From: Parus major
Taxonomy: Eukaryota; Chordata; Aves; Passeriformes; Paridae
Assembly: GCF_001522545.3 (NCBI RefSeq)
Contig: NC_031769.1
Coordinates: 4,520,896-4,584,895, forward strand
Length of the DNA: 64,000 bases
Direction of reading: 5' to 3'
Shown: piece by piece, positions 22,644 through 36,537 of the stretch
Layout: each line of letters starts with the position of its first letter
How positions within the stretch are numbered: the first letter of the stretch is position 1
Notes under the pieces: generated by a model
Databases searched by the model: none
What the model saw: the letters and a program-made list of their open reading frames with translations, nothing else
Told to the model about the DNA's origin: nothing
Translations under genes and position numbers: made by a program

Positions 22644-25600
22644 CCTCAGTGCCAAGGGATGCAGAAATCCCAGCATCAAGTTGTGGTTTCAAAAGGACAT
22701 TTGAAGCACCTCCAGCAGGCAGTTTGAGAGGCAGAGGCACTTCAGGAGAGCCAAGAGCCACACTGGTCCATTCATCATTTGGCCTGGACATATCAGCAAC
22801 GCTGGCTTGAGCCCCAGCATCCCAGAGTGGGGCAGAAGCAAGCTGTCACCATGCTGGGTCCTGGCCAAGAGGATAATTTAACTTCCATCTTAAAGATGGA
22901 AAGTTCTGGGCTTTGTCTCACTGAAGAATGGGGAACCTTTGGAAATCATAAAAAGTTGTAATGGGACCCAGAACCCTTTTCCTGCCAAGCCCTAATTTTC
23001 AGCACGTTATAACAGAAAAAGGGGGGAAATCTTGGTTTTCCCATAATGGTGCTCTGTCAGACCAGCAATTTTTCACCACTGTGGATGCCACTATCACACA
23101 ATTCCTTAGCTGAAAGGGGCCCAACAGAGTGAACAATATCCCAATTGGGAAGATAAGCTGCAAGACATTATCCAGAGAGATATAAATTGTAGTAATCTAT
23201 TTGTTCTCTTGCCCATGGGGTCCTCGTAGTAAACAGGGAGTGCTGGGAAGCGGGTGAGTTCTGACACATCATTTCTCATTGTTCCCAAGGGATGGTGAGC
23301 AATCCTAGTGCTGGCAAGCCAGACAGGCAGTAAATGTTTCCTAGAATACAAACAGAGAGGGAGCCAGTACATAAAGGCTGCAGAATCACTGTCAAAATGT
23401 AATCAGATGAAAAAAGAAAGCAAAAGCAGAGACCAAGACATGGATGTGACACCCCAGAGAGGGTGAGGGAGGAATGTAATGAGAACCTGTGAGAAGGTGA
23501 AACTCGCTCTTTAAAGGATTTGAGAAACTTCTATAATAGGAACATGCAGGGACAGGCAGGAGAGCTTTCCAAGGGTCTGTGTCTGATGCAAATCAGAGGT
23601 GAATTTCTGCTAATGACTCAGTTTATTAAGTCTGAAGATGCTCTGGACCTTTGTGCCCTTTTGTTATGATCTCCTGCTTCAGGTTGTGCTGGGGTGACTT
23701 TATGATGCTTGTATTTGGGAAGGTTAATCTTCCCAAAACACCATTAAGAGTCAGGGAGGTTAGGCCTGGAACGGAGCCATATTCTAGCCTTGCTTCCAAG
23801 TTGATGGCCTTGCACATTTCCAAGTGCTGATAGCTTTTCATGGAGAGGCACTGGAAGTTGACAGCCCTGGAGCTGACCCTGTGGTCACACCATGGTCCCT
23901 GCCTGAGAAAAGCACTGACATCTCACCTCAGTGCCTGCCAGCATCTCAAGCCAGCTTCCAAATGTGCACAGGGGGACTTTGGACAACTTATGGAGACAGG
24001 ATGCCAGCAGGGACATTGACAACCTGGACAACACCCTTCAAATGGGTTAAAAATCAATATATCCCTCCTAAGAGAGAGAAGAGAAGCCACCAGTGCAGTT
24101 CAAGGTGGCAGATGAATACAGAGTGTGCAGAGAGATGAAAGTGAGAGGAAAGGAGGCACCTGCACCCTCTCAGCCAGGCCTGTGCTGCTCAGCTGTTCCA
24201 CTGCCCTGTTTCCCTTCTGCAGAGCCACCCCCCTGCAGATCTGCTGCCCTGCCCCAAACACAACTCCAAACAAACCTCTGCCAGGTGCAGTTTGCTTCTT
24301 GATTGACTTTTCCATGAGCCTGAGATGGGGAAACTCCAGCCCTCTGCTTGACTTTCTGTTTCCCCACGGCAGCCAGCAGCACCACGTTGTGCTGTGACCT
24401 TCTGAGGGACGAGGCAGGAAATATCTTCCTGGCTTAAATAACGAATCTAAAAATCAATTTGTGGAGAGGTTGGAAAGCAATGAGCATACAAATTAACCAG
24501 TGTATGAGTAATACATTTGCATCTTGTGGATCCAGTTAACTTCAGAGCAGGCAAAATTTATGACCTACTGAACTCCAAGTATGAGGCTTAAAGAAATTAC
24601 TGGGAGGAGAATTATTGGGTTGGATACCAGACATCATTCCAGCCTTCATTAACGTTTTCATGTGCTCTTGAAGGTTTCTCTCTAGCAGTACCCATTACCG
24701 AGTTTGGGAAAAAAATCAGCCACTGAGATCACTTGGAAAACACTTCACCTCCTCCCTCTCATTTCCCCAAGTTGCATTTTTATTCTCCACAAAAACCCGA
24801 TGGTCAGACAAATTACTTTACAAGTGAGATTCTGATAACAGAAATCATGCTATAAACCAAATGCTGATGATGTGCAGATACAGTGTCAGAGGAAAAAAAA
24901 TCTTTTGTGGGTGTGTGTGCATGCATTTAGATAAGATGGTTCTACTTTATGGGTGCATTTATGGCACTTGCTCTACAGTTCTGCTTACAAAGAGCCCAGG
25001 CAGAGCTCTGGTTCAGCCTGACTATTGAGCTAATCCTAGTGGTTCTGTGAAAGAAGGGAAATTGCATGAAGCCATCAGGTCTCCAAGGTTTGGGCTTGTT
25101 TGAGATTTCACAGACCATTGACAAATCCCTGTGAATAATTTTTATGATCCTGTCACTTGAGAATGGGCACCTGTGGGCACCAGCTCCATGGGTCAAAGAG
25201 CCTTATTGGTGTCTAGGCCACAGGGGAATGGCCAAGTCACACCAAGTATCAGATATCTGGACTCCACACCTCTTTCTCCTGGGGATGGTCTCATTCAGAC
25301 ACTGAGGGAGCAGCTCCTTTTCTCAGCCCCTCTGCAGGCAGCCCCAGTCTTTGAGGATCCCCAGGGAGGAGGAGATGGGAGAAGACACTCCTCTGTTCCC
25401 TTTTCATCTGTTGCTCTCCCTGTGTTCCTGCACCAGGAGGTGCAAAGTGGGGGAGGAAGCAGCTTGAAGCAGGCGTGCATCTCCTGCTGGCTGTCCACAC
25501 CTGCATCCCAGCCTGGAAGGTCCTGCACAGCCCCAGGTGATGCTGAACCAGGGGTAACTGCAGGTGGGATGGGTTTAGGACATCTTGGCCACCTCTTGTG

Positions 25601-27900
25601 AGGTACTGTCACAACATCCTCACACTGAGGCTTTTCCTCTCTGGAGAGCTCTGGAGATGAAGCTGTTGACACAGATTGGGCCTGAGGGTTTTCTCTGTGG
25701 AAATCTTGGAAATGAGCTCAGACATGTGCTAACCCTGGCAGGGTGAAGGATATTTTTCTCCTGCAAGTGGCACAATTTCCATCCTGCTTTCCCATTTGAA
25801 GTGGCTTTTCTCCACAGTGGTGGCATCCAGAGTGCAGGTTAAGTGCAGTTGTGGTCCCCTGATCATCCAGAAGTGAGGACACATTGCACCTCATCCCTGT
25901 GGCCTGGGGAAAGGGACATGTCACTCTCTGCCCCCTCCCAGTGCACAGCTGGGGTGTGGATGGGGTGCAGAGCTGGACCAGGGCACTGGAAAGCAATTCC
26001 AGGCTGCACAGTGCTGGCTTTTCATCTGTCCTCAACAGCAGGGAAAATCATCAAAGGGAGAAAAGAAAGGGTTTTTAAAAACAAAGCCGAACAAAAATAG
26101 GTCCCAAGTTGTAAAATTTGTATCTGAACTTCTTGGAAACTTTGAGACTTTGGGTGGGGTTTTGTTATGCTGCTGCAGAGAAAATGCCATATGTAAATCT
26201 CCTACGACATGAAAGATCACGTTCCCTCGTGATCCAAATAGACAGGGACATATTCCTGGTGAAGATCCAAGCAGCTGCACCGGGGCATGGATGCTTATGA
26301 GAGAGAGGATTGCTGCATATACATAACCTTGGCTGACTAACAGATTCCAGTCTTTTCAGTGAAGGGATTTGAGAATGAAAATTTGGAAGAAATGCAAGGG
26401 AAAGAACCACAAGTTCCAGCATAGGATGAAAAAGGGTAGTGCTGCACACTGCCTACAATGTGATAACACGGGGACATGATCAGTTCTTTGGAAATCCCCT
26501 TTCCATAGAATTTTAAAGGAACTGAAAGCAAGAGGCTGAAAACCCAAGAGGATTTTCCTCCTGTGGTCGATGTTGATGCTGTGGACTCTGAGCAGGGTTT
26601 TGGTGTGGAGTCCCCAGGCTCTGAAAGTGCTCAGCACTGCTTGGGTGCCTGAGAAACTTTTCTGGGATTGCTTTGGTGAAGTGAAAATGCTGTTTCTCAC
26701 CATGGCCATGTTTCACATATCCCCCTGCCCCTCCCTGCCAGCTCCCTGTGTTCAACACAGTTGTGGCCCTGGGAAGCTGAAGTCTTCTCTCACCGAGCAA
26801 ATAAATGGTACATATGTGAACTCAGAGATGTGAAACGCCTTTCTGGAAGGAACAATGATGTCCCACCCTGGAAAAGCCACAAAGACATCAGGGAGGTCTT
26901 TGGGGACAAGCTGCAAAGTCCTCTTGCAAATGCACTTCAGCCACAGCTCTGCTCCCCCTTGTCTGACAGTGAGGGATGGCAGAGCACATCTGCTCAGGTA
27001 CAGCTCTCGCCTGGGCAGCAGGCAGAGATTTCCCAGCACAGAAATCCACCTGAGCTTTGTTTCTGATGTGTTGCAGAGGAGAGGATGCAACATCCATCAT
27101 TTTCATAAGCAGCACTGCCACATGGAGTGCATTTGTGTGGCCAGATCCTGTGCACAGGATTACAGCTCAGCCAAGGAATTTCTTCCCTGTTGTGTCTCCG
27201 GGCATTTAGACTGGGAGGTCTTTTCATAATAAATGATCTTGCCTTTTGTTTTCCATCCATGCTGTGCCCAGCACTGTGGCACCAGGGCTGGAGGCAGCAG
27301 CCCTTCGTGGTTCCTGGTGCTGGGAAGAGTGAGGAGAGTCTCTGCAGCTTGTCCAAGGCAGAGCTGTCCCTTCCCAGCCTGCTCTGCCAAGGTGACACTG
27401 GCAGCTCCCTTACAGTGCTTTGTGTTTTACCACCTGTTTCTTTTAGAAGTCTCTGAATAGGGTGATTTCCCATTATTCCTCATTTTCTCACCCTTTGATT
27501 TTAGTCTTTGCATCAATCTCCTGCTTCAAACAGTAGCCTGCAATGTTATAACAAGGCCGGAGGGACTCTCAAGGACTGATTTAGCTTTGGGTTCCCAGTC
27601 AGTGAAAGGCCTGGCTGCACTCACTGGTGAAAATGTCCCAGTAGAAAAGGCTGGGGGCAGCTGTCTTCTTCCAAATCATGGTATTCCTGCCCTTCTGTGT
27701 GTGAAAACTCCCTCTCACCTGTGTCAGGCAGAGTGAAAAGCACCTTTGCTGGAGGTGTGAGCCCCTGAAGTGATCAGCAGGTGTTCACATGCTGCAGAGC
27801 TGTGGAGAACAGGGATCACAGGATCACAGTGTGATAACACAGGCAACACAGCCTATTTGTTATCAATTTTCTCTGTGCATTTCTTGCCTTCCTGGTGAAG
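22644..27900. other. Unique non-coding sequence
   Basis: Over 5 kb with no recognised gene, RNA or repeat. Overlapping open frames of up to 159 codons on both strands at 25.2-25.7 kb and 26.5-27.5 kb lack domains and splice-site pairing. Repeat-free AT-rich stretches occur at 24.4-24.9 kb. Confidence 0.45.
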
Positions 27901-30900
27901 AGTTGTGAACATTGTTCTGTAAATTAAATGAGAGGATTTATTTTTTTTAATTAATGGGAAATTTGAAGTAGAACAAATGCTCATTTTCCCAAATGAGGCA
28001 AGGAAAAGGATTCTTTTGAACCAGCTTTACAGAGCAGCTACATTAACTCTTCCATCATGAGACCCAGAGCACTCCTCAGTTGTCCTTGAAGGGAGCTACA
28101 GCTCGAGCAAAGCTCACAGCCTGGAACAATCTCATTTATGATGCAGCCACTGGAGGAAAGCAAAGCCCCTGGATGCATCAGGGTTGAACAGATCATGTGC
28201 TGGGCTAGATTCCACACTATGGGTAGCTCAGCATTTACAACCTGCTCATCTCCAACCACTGCTACTCACAGTATCATTCCTAACCTTGGCAAAATTAGCA
28301 CATTGTGGGAGCTTTAAGCAAGAGCTGCTGAGCTCCTGGGAGCCTCACAGGTTTGCAGTATCCACAGGGAGTGCCAAGGACCATTCCCTGGAGGATTCAG
28401 CTCTTGGGCTATGCCACGAGGACGTGGGGATGCAGTTAAGGAAAGCTCAGCACTGGTTTGTGCTGTTCTGATAAAGCACACAACAGAGACAGAAGTGATA
28501 GGTAAGTTTTTCTCACACCATCTGATACTGTTAGGAAAAACAGGTAGGTTTGTGGGCACAAGTCTTTGGTGAAGTCTCCTTCTACCAAATAGTTGAATAA
28601 AATCAAATAACAAATTCACAATTTGTGGTTTGTGGTTTACAGTTCCAGTGATCAATGCTTTAAAGGACCCTTTCTCCCCCTGCTCCCCGAGGACTCATTG
28701 TTTATAGATTTTGGGAGCACTTGAGATCTATTAAACTTAATAGGCCTTTTGTTGAGAAGGTTGTACAGAGCAGACTCCTCTACACTCACATTTTCAATTA
28801 GAGCACGCAGCAGCCCCTGGGTGCTGGAGATGAGGAATGGGAGCAGTTGCTCCATCACTCTCTTGTTAGATGGCACTTCTGGCACTCATTCTGCCAGCAT
28901 TTGTTGCCTATGAATTATGGTTTCTTTAACATCTTAAATCCGTAGGCTTTTTGGTTGTTTTCTGGAGGCATATTTCCTTTCTACTAATAAAATACTGCAT
29001 CGAGGCTCCTGTCTGCACTGCTAGAGGGAGAGAGGGATGCCAGGAGTCCTGCATGGTGCAGGGCCAATGGATCCACATGTGGTGTCTCCTTAGTCCTGGC
29101 CTGCAAGTCACAACAAAACATGGAATGTTCTCTCAGGAGGTCCCAGAGGGGATTTTAAAGGTGTTATTGCAGCACTACTTTCTTGCACAGCCCAAATTCA
29201 GTGCAACTACTCTGTTCCTTAGGGAAATGCCATCTAAACTGGTGAAAATCCTCCCCACAGTCCTGTCCCCAGCAGGAGGAGGTGGCATACAGGAGCCAGA
29301 GTGGTGGATGCCTGGAGAAGCTTGTAAACACTTTCAAGACTATTTGTGCTTCACCCTGAAGTTTATTTGCCTGCTGTAAAAGTGATATCAAGACAGGAAC
29401 TTGAAAATATTCACCCATATTTTTGCAGAAGAAGCAGCTGAACTCTGGTGAGCTCTGTACAGCTGCAGCTCTCAGTAACCCTTGCAACACTCCCAGCTGG
29501 AGCAGGTAAAAGGACACAAGGTAGGGAAATGGGCAGGAAAAGTTGGGAGATGTAGTCTTGGGGTGAGGATGGGAACTGATGTTCAGCCTGATTAAGGGGT
29601 AATTAGCAAGGACTGTAAGAATGGGCAGGTTTAGGCCATAAATTGTGAGAGCTGTTGCCAGAAGGTGTGAGGAAAGTGATTTTGGATCTGTTGTTCAGGC
29701 TGTGACCCTTTTCCAGCAAGGAAGAAGTGCCTGATGCTGCTTGTTGTGAGCAGGTGAGAGAGGGACAGAACTCCAGAGCAGAGAGAATAAGGGGGAGAAA
29801 GCCACAGTGCTCTGATCTGTGCATGGAGCTTTCCAGGGGCAGGTACTGGGAAAGAGAGCTGAATCAATGCAAACATCAAATGAAGTCTGCTCTCATTCCT
29901 GATGGACTGGTGCAGTTTGTGTCTGTGCTGTGCCTTCTGCCACATCCACACTTTGCCTGCTTGTTCTCCAGAAGAGCTCTCTGGGCTTGCTGCAGGGCAG
30001 ACCCACCTGAAGCTGTGCATGCCAAGGGCTCTGGCAACTGCGGCGTTTAACTTGGCCACAGGAACCTCGTGGCCACCTCTTTGCTCATGAGAGCTCACTT
30101 TATGTGACACAACTTTGCAAGGCAGCTGTGGGAGCTGCTCACCACAGGGCCCCCACAGGGGAGAGCTGAGGTCTTAAGTCATGGTTGTTGTAACCACAAT
30201 ATACTTTTTCATGATTTAAAAAACACTCTACTATGTTCCCAAGTGGGGAATTTTCTGGTGGATGCCAAAATATGAGAAAATGGGCACAGGAGAGCTGTTC
30301 TGAGTGCTGTGTTTGATGCTGGTAGCCCCAGGCACATTGAACAACCAGCCACAAGAGAAACCCCTCAACCCTGAGTTTCATGGGGTCACCACTTAGGACA
30401 CTCCACATCCAATATTAGCATAAGACCTCAATTTTCCAGTTCAGTGTTGTCCTGCCCTTCACTTTCTGCCCCACCTCTCACCATCTGGGCCAAAACTTCC
30501 ACGAAGTGCTTGTTCTTGTTACTCACTGGCCTCTTCTGCAGTGAGAAAGCAAATTGCTGACACATCCCCAGTTCCTCTTCTCTATTCCTCCACGGGGTCC
30601 CGGGGGACTGCCCAGCTTGTCCCTGAGAACAGAGGGTCAGCACCAGGCAGGTCTTTGTTCTGAAAGGCCAGCACATCTTTCCTGTGCCACCTGGCCAGAG
30701 ACACCCCAGGGCTGGAGCTGTGCCCCAGAGAACTTCCAGGGAGCATCTCCCAGAGGTGCAGCTCAGACACAAGCTGTGCCAGCCATGGTGCACACAACTT
30801 TTGTTTAATTCTTGCAGGAGTGGGATGGGTTGGAGGTAAAAGCTGCCTTTGCTGTCTCCTTCCTCACTGATGGCTGCACTGGGGCTGTTCAGGTGCCTGT

Positions 30901-33900
30901 GGCAATGAGGGCAGGGGGTGTTTGGGAGGCTGCAGAGCCTCTTCTCCTCCTCTCAGTATCATCTGAAGGTGCTGAGTCCCAGCCCAGCCAGGCTCCATGG
31001 GAAATTCCCAGGGAAGCACCAGGCCTGGGAGTCTCCAAGAGGCTGACACATTTGGAAGCCCTGGGGAAGGAAATCTTTGTGTCCCCTGGAAGGCCCTGGC
31101 TGGGAATCCTGCTGGTGACTCAGCGCTGTGGCATGAGGAGTGTTGCTCCTGTCTCCAGAGACTCCCTCCAGCAAGATCCTAGTGATGACAGGCTCAGAGA
31201 GAGCTGCTGCACCAAGGATGTGCAGAGTGGCAGGAGATCCAGCAGCAGACCCTCCTGCCCAGGACCAGGCATCTTCTCTCATTTCCCTCCTCCTCACTGA
31301 GGCTGAAGGCTTCCTGCAGCTGTCTCAGGGAGGAGGCTGGGCAGTTTGACATTGATGTGGCTCCAAAGAGGGAGCACAGGTCCTTGATAAACTGCAGACC
31401 AGGGCACTCTGCAGCCTGTCCTGACAGTGGGGGCAAGGAAGAAGAGAAGTGCCATCCATTACAAAGGCAATGGTCACTGGAGAGTAATTCTGTGTCACCA
31501 AAAAAAAGACCTAAAAAAAATTAATCTCTTTTGCTCGGTTCTATTTTGCTAAATTTTGCTGTTTGGATCCCCAGCTGCTGCAGACCCAGGCCTTGTGGTG
31601 GCTTTGAAGATGAGTGTTCACCTCTGAAGGGTGTTTGAGGCACATCCAGAGGTGCTGAGCTCTGCAGCAGGATTTCACCCTGTGTGTGCACAGGGTTGGA
31701 AGGTTTGGGAGGAAAACTCCCAGTCTCTCATGCAGGTTCCTTAAGTAGCAGCACAACAGCTCGAAGGCACTGCCACATGGTTTTACTTGGCTGGTATTAA
31801 AGTACACAAGGGAAGGGTTTTTTGTCTGAGAACATGCATGGGGTTTATGCAGATGGGGTGGTGACAGAAGAGTCACAAACACTGAAGGGTAGGAGGGGGT
31901 TTGTGCCTCCTTTTAGCCTGGCTCTACACTGACCTACAGCTGTAGGGAGGTGGTGAAGGGCCCTTGCCCCACCGAGCCCAGTGAGTGCAGAGGGTGGTGA
32001 CATTTTGGGAGAGTTTGATGAGAGTTCTGCCTCCAGGAGCCTCTAAAGAAACCTGCAAGAAAGGCAAATGTTTGACCTTAGCACGTGGAGCTTGAATGAG
32101 GAAAGCGATCGCTGTCAGTGACGCTGCATGCTCAGGGATGCCGGGATGCCTGATTGCAGCTGGATGTTTTTGTTTCCCTGGTCCATCAGTCAGCTGCAGA
32201 CACCCAGCTCCAGGTCAGAACAGCCCGGGTCCCTGTGCCGGTGCTCTGGGAGCTGGCAGAGCCCACACGGTGGCACTGCGACCCAGCGTCCCGGACTGCC
32301 ACCGCTCTGGGGACAGGGGGTGACCACGACCAGAGTGCTGGCAGGAACAAACCCGGCTGCAGGGCTGGTGTGGGACAGCTTCACCCTGTCTGCAGGAGCC
32401 TTGAGCCGTGCTGGACAGCACACCAGGAGCAGGAATCCCAGCTCCTCCTCTCCCCCAGGCACCAACCTTCTCCAGGGCTTGGCTTTGTCTTCACCAGCGC
32501 TGCTGGCAAGAGCCACATCTTCCTCATGCTGCAGGTGACACAAAGCACACGCTGGTTCAGCAGCTGACCACTGCTCCTTTTGCTGCTCTAAGAGATTTCA
32601 GTTTAAGGAGGATGAAGACCCTGTCTCCTCCACATAAGCAAAAGGCCAAGGAGCTTCTGGATAGAGGTGAGGGTCTGTGTGTGACCTTGGCTTCTTCATC
32701 CAGAGCAGCCACTGCCAAACATCGCCATCCTTCATCCACGTGTTTCACTCTGGGTCTGTGGCCAAACTCTTCCATCATGTGCAGGAGCCATCAGACCAAA
32801 CTCGATGGTCCCATGAGCCACTGAGTCAAAGCCGTGTCTGGCCCAGGGTTCAGCCTCAGCCAGGTGTCCTCACACGTGTACATGCTGCCAGCTGATTTTT
32901 CAGATGAAGTTAGCAGTGTTTCTTAAAAACCATTCACCCTGGAAGGATCCAGCTGGGGTCAGACATCCCTAGACTGCAGCCCCTTCCCTGGAGAGAAGCC
33001 TGGTGGGGCTCACCATCCTTCTCTGCTGTGGAGCAGATCCCTGGTGCTTGTCTTGCTCTCAGTCACTCCGATGTAGCAACAAAACAGCTCTCTGTGCTCC
33101 CAGTCCTGGGGAGGGGGTGGCTGATGCATCACCTGCAGCCAGAGCTGGGCACCTTTTGTGACTCCTGCCGGCAGACAGGACCACAGATCGTTCCAGATGA
33201 ATGGAGCCCTAAGTAGTTACAATTGGTATGAATTAATCAAGCTGTTCTCCATCACCTCCATCATTTAAATCACTAAAGCTCTCCTACTGGCATCACTCGG
33301 TGGCAGGCTATTGGCATGGCAGGGGGTCTGTTCACAGCAGAGTTCTCCCCTCCACCCTCCCACCCCAGCACGGAATGGGGAGAGGGGTGATCAGTCAAGG
33401 TGCTGTCCCAGTGCCTGCTCCTGCTGCCCCACTGTGCTCGCTGTGCAGAGCTGGGAATAAGCTCCTGGTGGAAGCATTCCATTGGCACTGTGTGCAGTAG
33501 AGCCCAGGGAATGCAGATAAACGGGGATTGAGCTGCCTTCAAGGAAAAAGCCCTACAAAAACATTCCCCCACCCCTTTCCCATCAAGCTGTCATAGGAAA
33601 TGCTGTGGAATGGGAGGTGGAAAGCATAAAGAGTGGAGTGGGGGGATGTGGTTTACTTCTGTCCATGACTTGGGAGGAAGCAGACTGCAGGGAAGATTTT
33701 CCCTTTGCCAGCAACTTCCTCTGGAACGAAGATACCACGGGGCACTTGTACACAGAGAGGGGCAAAACACAAGGATGAGCAGGACCTATTCTTGCCCAAA
33801 TCCCTTTTGTCCCCCTTTCTCTGTCCCAGATTAAGTCAGCTCTGCTCCTAAGGGGGATGCTGTCTCTGCCAAGCATAGAATCCATCTCTAGATCCTCCCC

Positions 33901-34776
33901 CAGAGCCCACCTTCACAGGCTCTTCAACCCAGGTGAGCTGAAAGTCTGCCTGAGGCCAAGCTTGCAGGCTCAAGCTCTGGTTGTAGTCCCAGAAAAACAG
34001 AGTTTTTCTATTGTCCTCTCTTCCTGGGCAAGGTCAGCCCAGCTGCATTTCTTCCCTTTGCCTTGGGCTGACCTAGGTAAAGGTTGTTCAGCCAGGAAAA
34101 TCCAGGAGATGTTGTTGAAGATGCACACAGGTCTCAGGGGTGGGGAGCAGTGTCCTTCAGCAGAGGGTGTAATAAACTGCTGAAGAAATGACAGCACTTT
34201 AATGCCTCCTAACTATATCTGCCCAAAAATGTCTGTCTGTGCCTTGCTGCTGATCTTTAAGTCCTTGGGAAGAGCACTGCATTAACTTGGGGAATTCTTT
34301 CGTGTCCCCAAGATATTTCTTGTGCTTTTGCTTTGCTCTGCACAGTGCAGAATAAATCGCCTTTATACACCAGTGTGGGAGACACTTCCTAATCCCCTGA
34401 GAAAGATCTTATCCTATAACCTAATGGTAAGATCAGAAGAATTCACAAAAATTCCCATTCCCAAGAACCAAACCATTGATCCTGCAGTGGAAGTTGCACA
34501 GGATGCATCTATATGCAAGACCCAAGATGTCCTTCAGGGTGACATGTGCTTTGCCACAAAAAGCCTTTAAATCTTTAATGGGAAAGTGCACTTTGCTCCT
34601 TTCTACGAACACAGTAAAAGGCTTTAAATAAGAGCTGTTCATGTGGCCCTGAAAAAGGTTGCTGTGTGGCTGAACTCTATAAATCTGGACATTTGCTGAA
34701 TTGATTTTGCCAAGAAACATACTAGAGCTGAAAAATGAGCTGGAGGGATAAGACAGTGGCTGCTTGCAGATGCCAT
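27901..34776. other. Unique non-coding sequence with a GC-rich patch at 32.1-32.5 kb
   Basis: No gene is supported. A T/A-rich stretch lies at 27935-27965. The interval 32100-32420 is richer in CpG (for example GCGATCGC at 32106-32113 and several CCGG) and carries CAG|GT-type donors, but I could not assemble an exon. The remainder is average sequence with short open frames. Confidence 0.45.
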
Positions 34777-34797
34777 GCTGCTGCTGCTGCTGCTGCT
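34777..34797 (+). repeat. (GCT)7 microsatellite
   Basis: Seven perfect GCT/CTG units follow an ATG, so the plus strand reads Met followed by a leucine run and a stop 14 codons after the Met. Although leucine-rich starts recall signal peptides, the frame ends too soon and no 5' splice site follows at a sensible place, so this is taken as a microsatellite. Confidence 0.9.
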
Positions 34798-36385
34798 CTG
34801 CAGAGCTTTGCTTGTCATTTAAAAAACATATTAAAGCCCTCTGTAGTAGTGGGAAGTTTACTGCTAGCTTGAGGAATTGCTGGGTGAAGCTAAAACATTT
34901 TCACTGTGTTGGAGCAGGATAAGCTTTAACCCAGTCACTGGGAGAGAAGGAGAGTTGAATTAGATGCAAATCCAGGTCGAGTGCCATGATTCATTCCACT
35001 CTGGTTATGAGAGCAGAGAGCAGCTGCTGTCTCTTGCTTCCACAGCTGATGAGCATGGTGTGGGGTTTTTTGTTGGTTTTTTGTTCTGTTTAGTTTTGTT
35101 TAGTTTTTCTGATGTGCTGGTTTAATTAGAATCCTCTTGTTTTGCCAGTAGCACTCCCTTATGCAGTACTGGTTATACCAGTACAGATTTATTCCAGGAA
35201 TAAACAAACCACTGATTTTTATTTTTTATTATTATTATTATTTTTCAATAAGGATATTTATGCACAAAAGGAATCAAGCTGGTAACTGGAAGAGTTTAAA
35301 TTCCTCTGTCTTTTAGAGATACAACTGCACAAGCAGATGAATGTTAAGAGTCTTCCAGTGCATTGGCTCTGCTTGTGATCCAACACTGAGCAGCTTCTCC
35401 ATCCACCTCTGGAACCAACGTGGTGTTTGTGCCCCTGGACATCCACATGTTGTACGTGAGCAATTCCACTGAGCCCACAGCTGCCCATATTTGATGAGCT
35501 GAACAGCTCCCAGGCCTTGTTGACACTGTTTACTGGGCCTTGGGGGAAAATATTCTGTCCTGCTCTATTTTTTCCTGACCCTAAAGTGATGCTGAGTGTA
35601 CAGCCCATTCCCATCTTCTGGAGGGGATTCCCTTGGTGTGAGAGGCTCCAGAATCACCTGGGTCTTGTGCTTTCTTCACTCCTGACACAAGTGGATGGAT
35701 CTGGGCAAGAAACCAAAAGATCTTACCAGTTTGCCTGTACTATTGAGTCAAATAGGATAGTAAAGTCTACCAGCATGGAACATCCCATTTTAATTTTAGA
35801 AATCTCAGCATTTGAGGAAAAGGGATTTCACAGCTGACTGTTGGAAATGGGTCTTTCCAGGAACTGTTTGGGACAGTGCTTGTTTGCATGAGGATAAACC
35901 AGCCAGGGGCTGTGCTGACAGTCTAAAAGCACGGCTCATCCAGCTCCTCTAGCAGGGAACATTTCCTGGCACTGCTTAATTTACTACCACAGATCAAGCC
36001 AGAAATAGTAAGAACACTATATTTTGCTCCTCGACTGCTACTTGGTAAGAGAGGCGTGTTCTCCACTTAATATCTTTGGAGGAGTTATTTGTATTCTTCT
36101 GTTCACTTTGGTCTCTCACATGGCATGGTAGAATATTCATCTTTTATTATCTTATGCCCTTGTTTCTGCATAGAACTCCTGAATGCAAAATGTTTGTGCA
36201 GTCAGACAAAGTGAAACTGTCCTGAAATAAGACTCTGAGAAGCCACCTTAGAAGGGCCTGCCAGCCAAGGTGTGTAATCTGTGCAGAACAGATGCAAGGT
36301 CACAGCCAAACATCTCAATAGCTCTCTCTCCCCTGTTCAGGGCTACCTGAATCCCTTGACATGAGGAAAAGAGATCCACTCTGCT
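34798..36385. other. Unique non-coding sequence with short simple repeats
   Basis: Contains T-rich simple sequence at 35063-35108, a 7-bp-arm inverted repeat (GTACTGG...CCAGTAC) at 35166-35184 and (ATT)5 at 35228-35242. No exon or mobile element is recognised. Confidence 0.5.
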
Positions 36386-36537
36386 CCATCCCTGGAAGTG
36401 GTCAGGGCCAGGCTGGATGGGGCTCTGAACAACCTGGTCTAGTGGAAGGTGTTCCTGCCCATGGCAGAGGGGTTGGAACAGGGTGATATTTAAGGGTCCC
36501 TTGATCCAAATCATTTGATGGCTCTATGATTCCATGG
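36386..36537 (+). mobile_element. CR1 LINE 3'-end fragment
   Basis: The segment reads as the last 150 bp of CR1 in sense orientation. It has 'ccctggaagtggtcagggcc', 'ggctggatggggctctgaac', 'aacctggtctagtggaaggt', 'tgcccatggcag' and 'ggttggaacagg', and ends at the octamer-like tail 'ctctatgattccatg'. Divergence is low to moderate, and the 3' end appears intact with one to two tail units. It is 5'-truncated and non-coding. Confidence 0.93.

Noticed and set aside
34774..34815. Leucine-run start resembling a signal peptide
   Set aside because: The leucines come from a (GCT)7 microsatellite and the frame stops after 15 residues without a plausible splice donor.
35258..35837. Opposed 106- and 118-codon frames that look slightly protein-like
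   Set aside because: They overlap on opposite strands, contain no recognisable motif, and a short third-frame peptide at 35400-35475 that looked promising is bounded by stops with no acceptor.
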